From: an uncultured Gammaproteobacteria bacterium
GTDB lineage: Bacteria > Pseudomonadota > Gammaproteobacteria > GCA-002705445 > GCA-002716945
DNA: 6,723 nucleotides
NCBI GenBank assembly: GCA_913043035.1
Contig: CAJWMM010000033.1
Location: 1-6,723, forward strand
Direction: 5' to 3'
A model generated the notes under the pieces. That model made no database searches, was not told where the DNA came from, and worked only from the letters and a program-made list of their open reading frames with translations. This document shows positions 6,104 to 6,723 of this stretch, in pieces; the stretch's first letter is position 1; each line of letters begins with the position of its first letter. Made by a program: the position numbers and the translations under genes.

Positions 6104-6663
6104 TTGACACTGTTAAGTGAGCGAACTGTATTGGTGATTTCTGAGTAAGGAAGCCCATTAGGAATAATTCTCTTCACAATCATATTCTTGTCTATAATAT
6201 ACAAGTTTGAACTATGCTCGACAATGTAATTAGGATTGTTAGCGCTATCTACTAACTCGTATGGAATTTTGAAATACTTGGTCATCTTATCAATCATCTC
6301 TTTAGATGAGGTAAGACCAAGAATCCTATCATCAAAAAAATTAACATATTTTGTGATGATTTGCGGTGTGTCTCTCTGATAATCTACGCTTATAAATATA
6401 GGCTGAACTTCGTCAGCGATATCTCCTAGCTCTTTTAATGATTTTCTGATATCCAGCATGGTTGTAGGACAAATATCTGGGCAATGTGTGTATCCAAAAA
6501 AAACTAAGATAATTTTGCCCTGATACTTATCTAGCGTCAGCGATTTCTCTTTAGGAGAAATAAAAGTTACTTCCTTAAATGCTTTGCTCACATCAGGCAT
6601 CGCATAGATATTTTGAGATAAGAGTCCGCTTATTATCAGAATTTGTGTCACTAATTTGATCAT
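6100..6663 (-). CDS. sco1: SCO1/SenC-type copper chaperone, exported
   Basis: This 187-residue protein has a thioredoxin-like fold and is of the family that delivers copper to the CuA site of cytochrome c oxidase or serves as a thiol-redox protein. Residues 1-21 form an N-terminal hydrophobic segment ending NIYA, a signal peptide or membrane anchor; there is no lipobox cysteine. The copper-binding CxxxC is C61 and C65 (GYTHCPDICPT), and the distal histidine ligand is H150 (VEHSSNLYIID). ISVDYQRDTP is also typical of the family. The length is normal for the family. Only a weak AAGAA precedes the ATG. The stop codon shares TTAA with the convergent dehydratase gene. No oxidase gene is in the window, so the partner is unknown. 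The gene is probably unrelated to FDH apart from proximity. Confidence 0.94.
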   Translation of the reverse strand: MIKLVTQILIISGLLSQNIYAMPDVSKAFKEVTFISPKEKSLTLDKYQGKIILVFFGYTHCPDICPTTMLDIRKSLKELGDIADEVQPIFISVDYQRDTPQIITKYVNFFDDRILGLTSSKEMIDKMTKYFKIPYELVDSANNPNYIVEHSSNLYIIDKNMIVKRIIPNGLPYSEITNTVRSLNSVN

Positions 6664-6671
6664 AATTTCTT

Positions 6672-6677
6672 ATCATA
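6672..6677 (-). promoter_or_regulatory. Possible -10 box of sco1
   Basis: TATGAT on the minus strand matches five of six bases of the -10 consensus and ends only eight bases before the sco1 ATG, so a transcript from it would be leaderless or nearly so. No convincing -35 box is seen at the right distance. This fits the lack of a strong ribosome-binding site but is weak evidence. Confidence 0.2.
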
Positions 6678-6723
6678 ACATTTGATTGTTAAACGTAAAA
6701 ATTGTGTCTTTTTTCCTTAAAAA

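Noticed and set aside
6108..6119. Hairpin CACT/AGTG near the convergent gene ends
   Set aside because: The stem is only four base pairs, with no T tract, and lies inside the sco1 coding sequence; too weak to call a terminator.

Overview
The window is AT-rich bacterial DNA, most likely from a proteobacterium with a one-carbon or formate-oxidising lifestyle. The two large proteins look like the soluble NAD-linked formate dehydrogenase (FDH) of methylotrophs: they resemble, from memory, the alpha and beta subunits of Methylorubrum extorquens FDH1. A SCO1-type copper chaperone fits a cytochrome-oxidase respirer. The base composition and compact gene packing suggest a streamlined, perhaps marine, lineage, but the taxon cannot be fixed from this sequence alone.

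Layout. Bases 1-5392 are one minus-strand operon read right to left: an FDH beta subunit with a foreign N-terminus (3170-5392), the molybdopterin alpha subunit (410-3169) and a TPR protein that runs off the left edge (1-410). The junctions are TAAATG (stop abutting start) and TAATG (one-base overlap), so the three genes are probably co-transcribed and translationally coupled. Bases 5393-5550 are a divergent intergenic region holding four copies of TGTGGGTA. To its right, on the plus strand, are a 57-residue unrecognised ORF (5551-5724) and a pterin-4a-carbinolamine dehydratase family gene (5735-6103). The minus-strand SCO1 gene (6100-6663) converges on the latter with a four-base overlap.

The main oddity is the FDH beta subunit. 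Its NuoE-like and NuoF-like halves are complete, with all expected Fe-S cysteines and the FMN/NADH motifs. In the same uninterrupted frame, however, they are preceded by about 160 residues of a P4-type tyrosine recombinase: the DUF4102 arm-binding domain and most of the core-binding domain, with no catalytic domain. The only good ribosome-binding site belongs to the integrase start. The integrase's probable arm-type binding sites still lie just upstream. The operon therefore appears to have been captured by an integrase gene's expression signals, and the product could be a DNA-binding FDH subunit. The join falls in a lysine-rich stretch coded by three 8-base A runs.

Function. FDH beta and alpha would form a cytosolic formate:NAD+ oxidoreductase. 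Formate is oxidised at the Mo/W-bis-pterin site of alpha, and electrons pass through Fe-S clusters to FMN in beta and on to NAD+. The pterin-dehydratase-like protein next to a molybdopterin enzyme fits the proposed molybdenum-cofactor role of this family. The TPR and small proteins have no assigned function.
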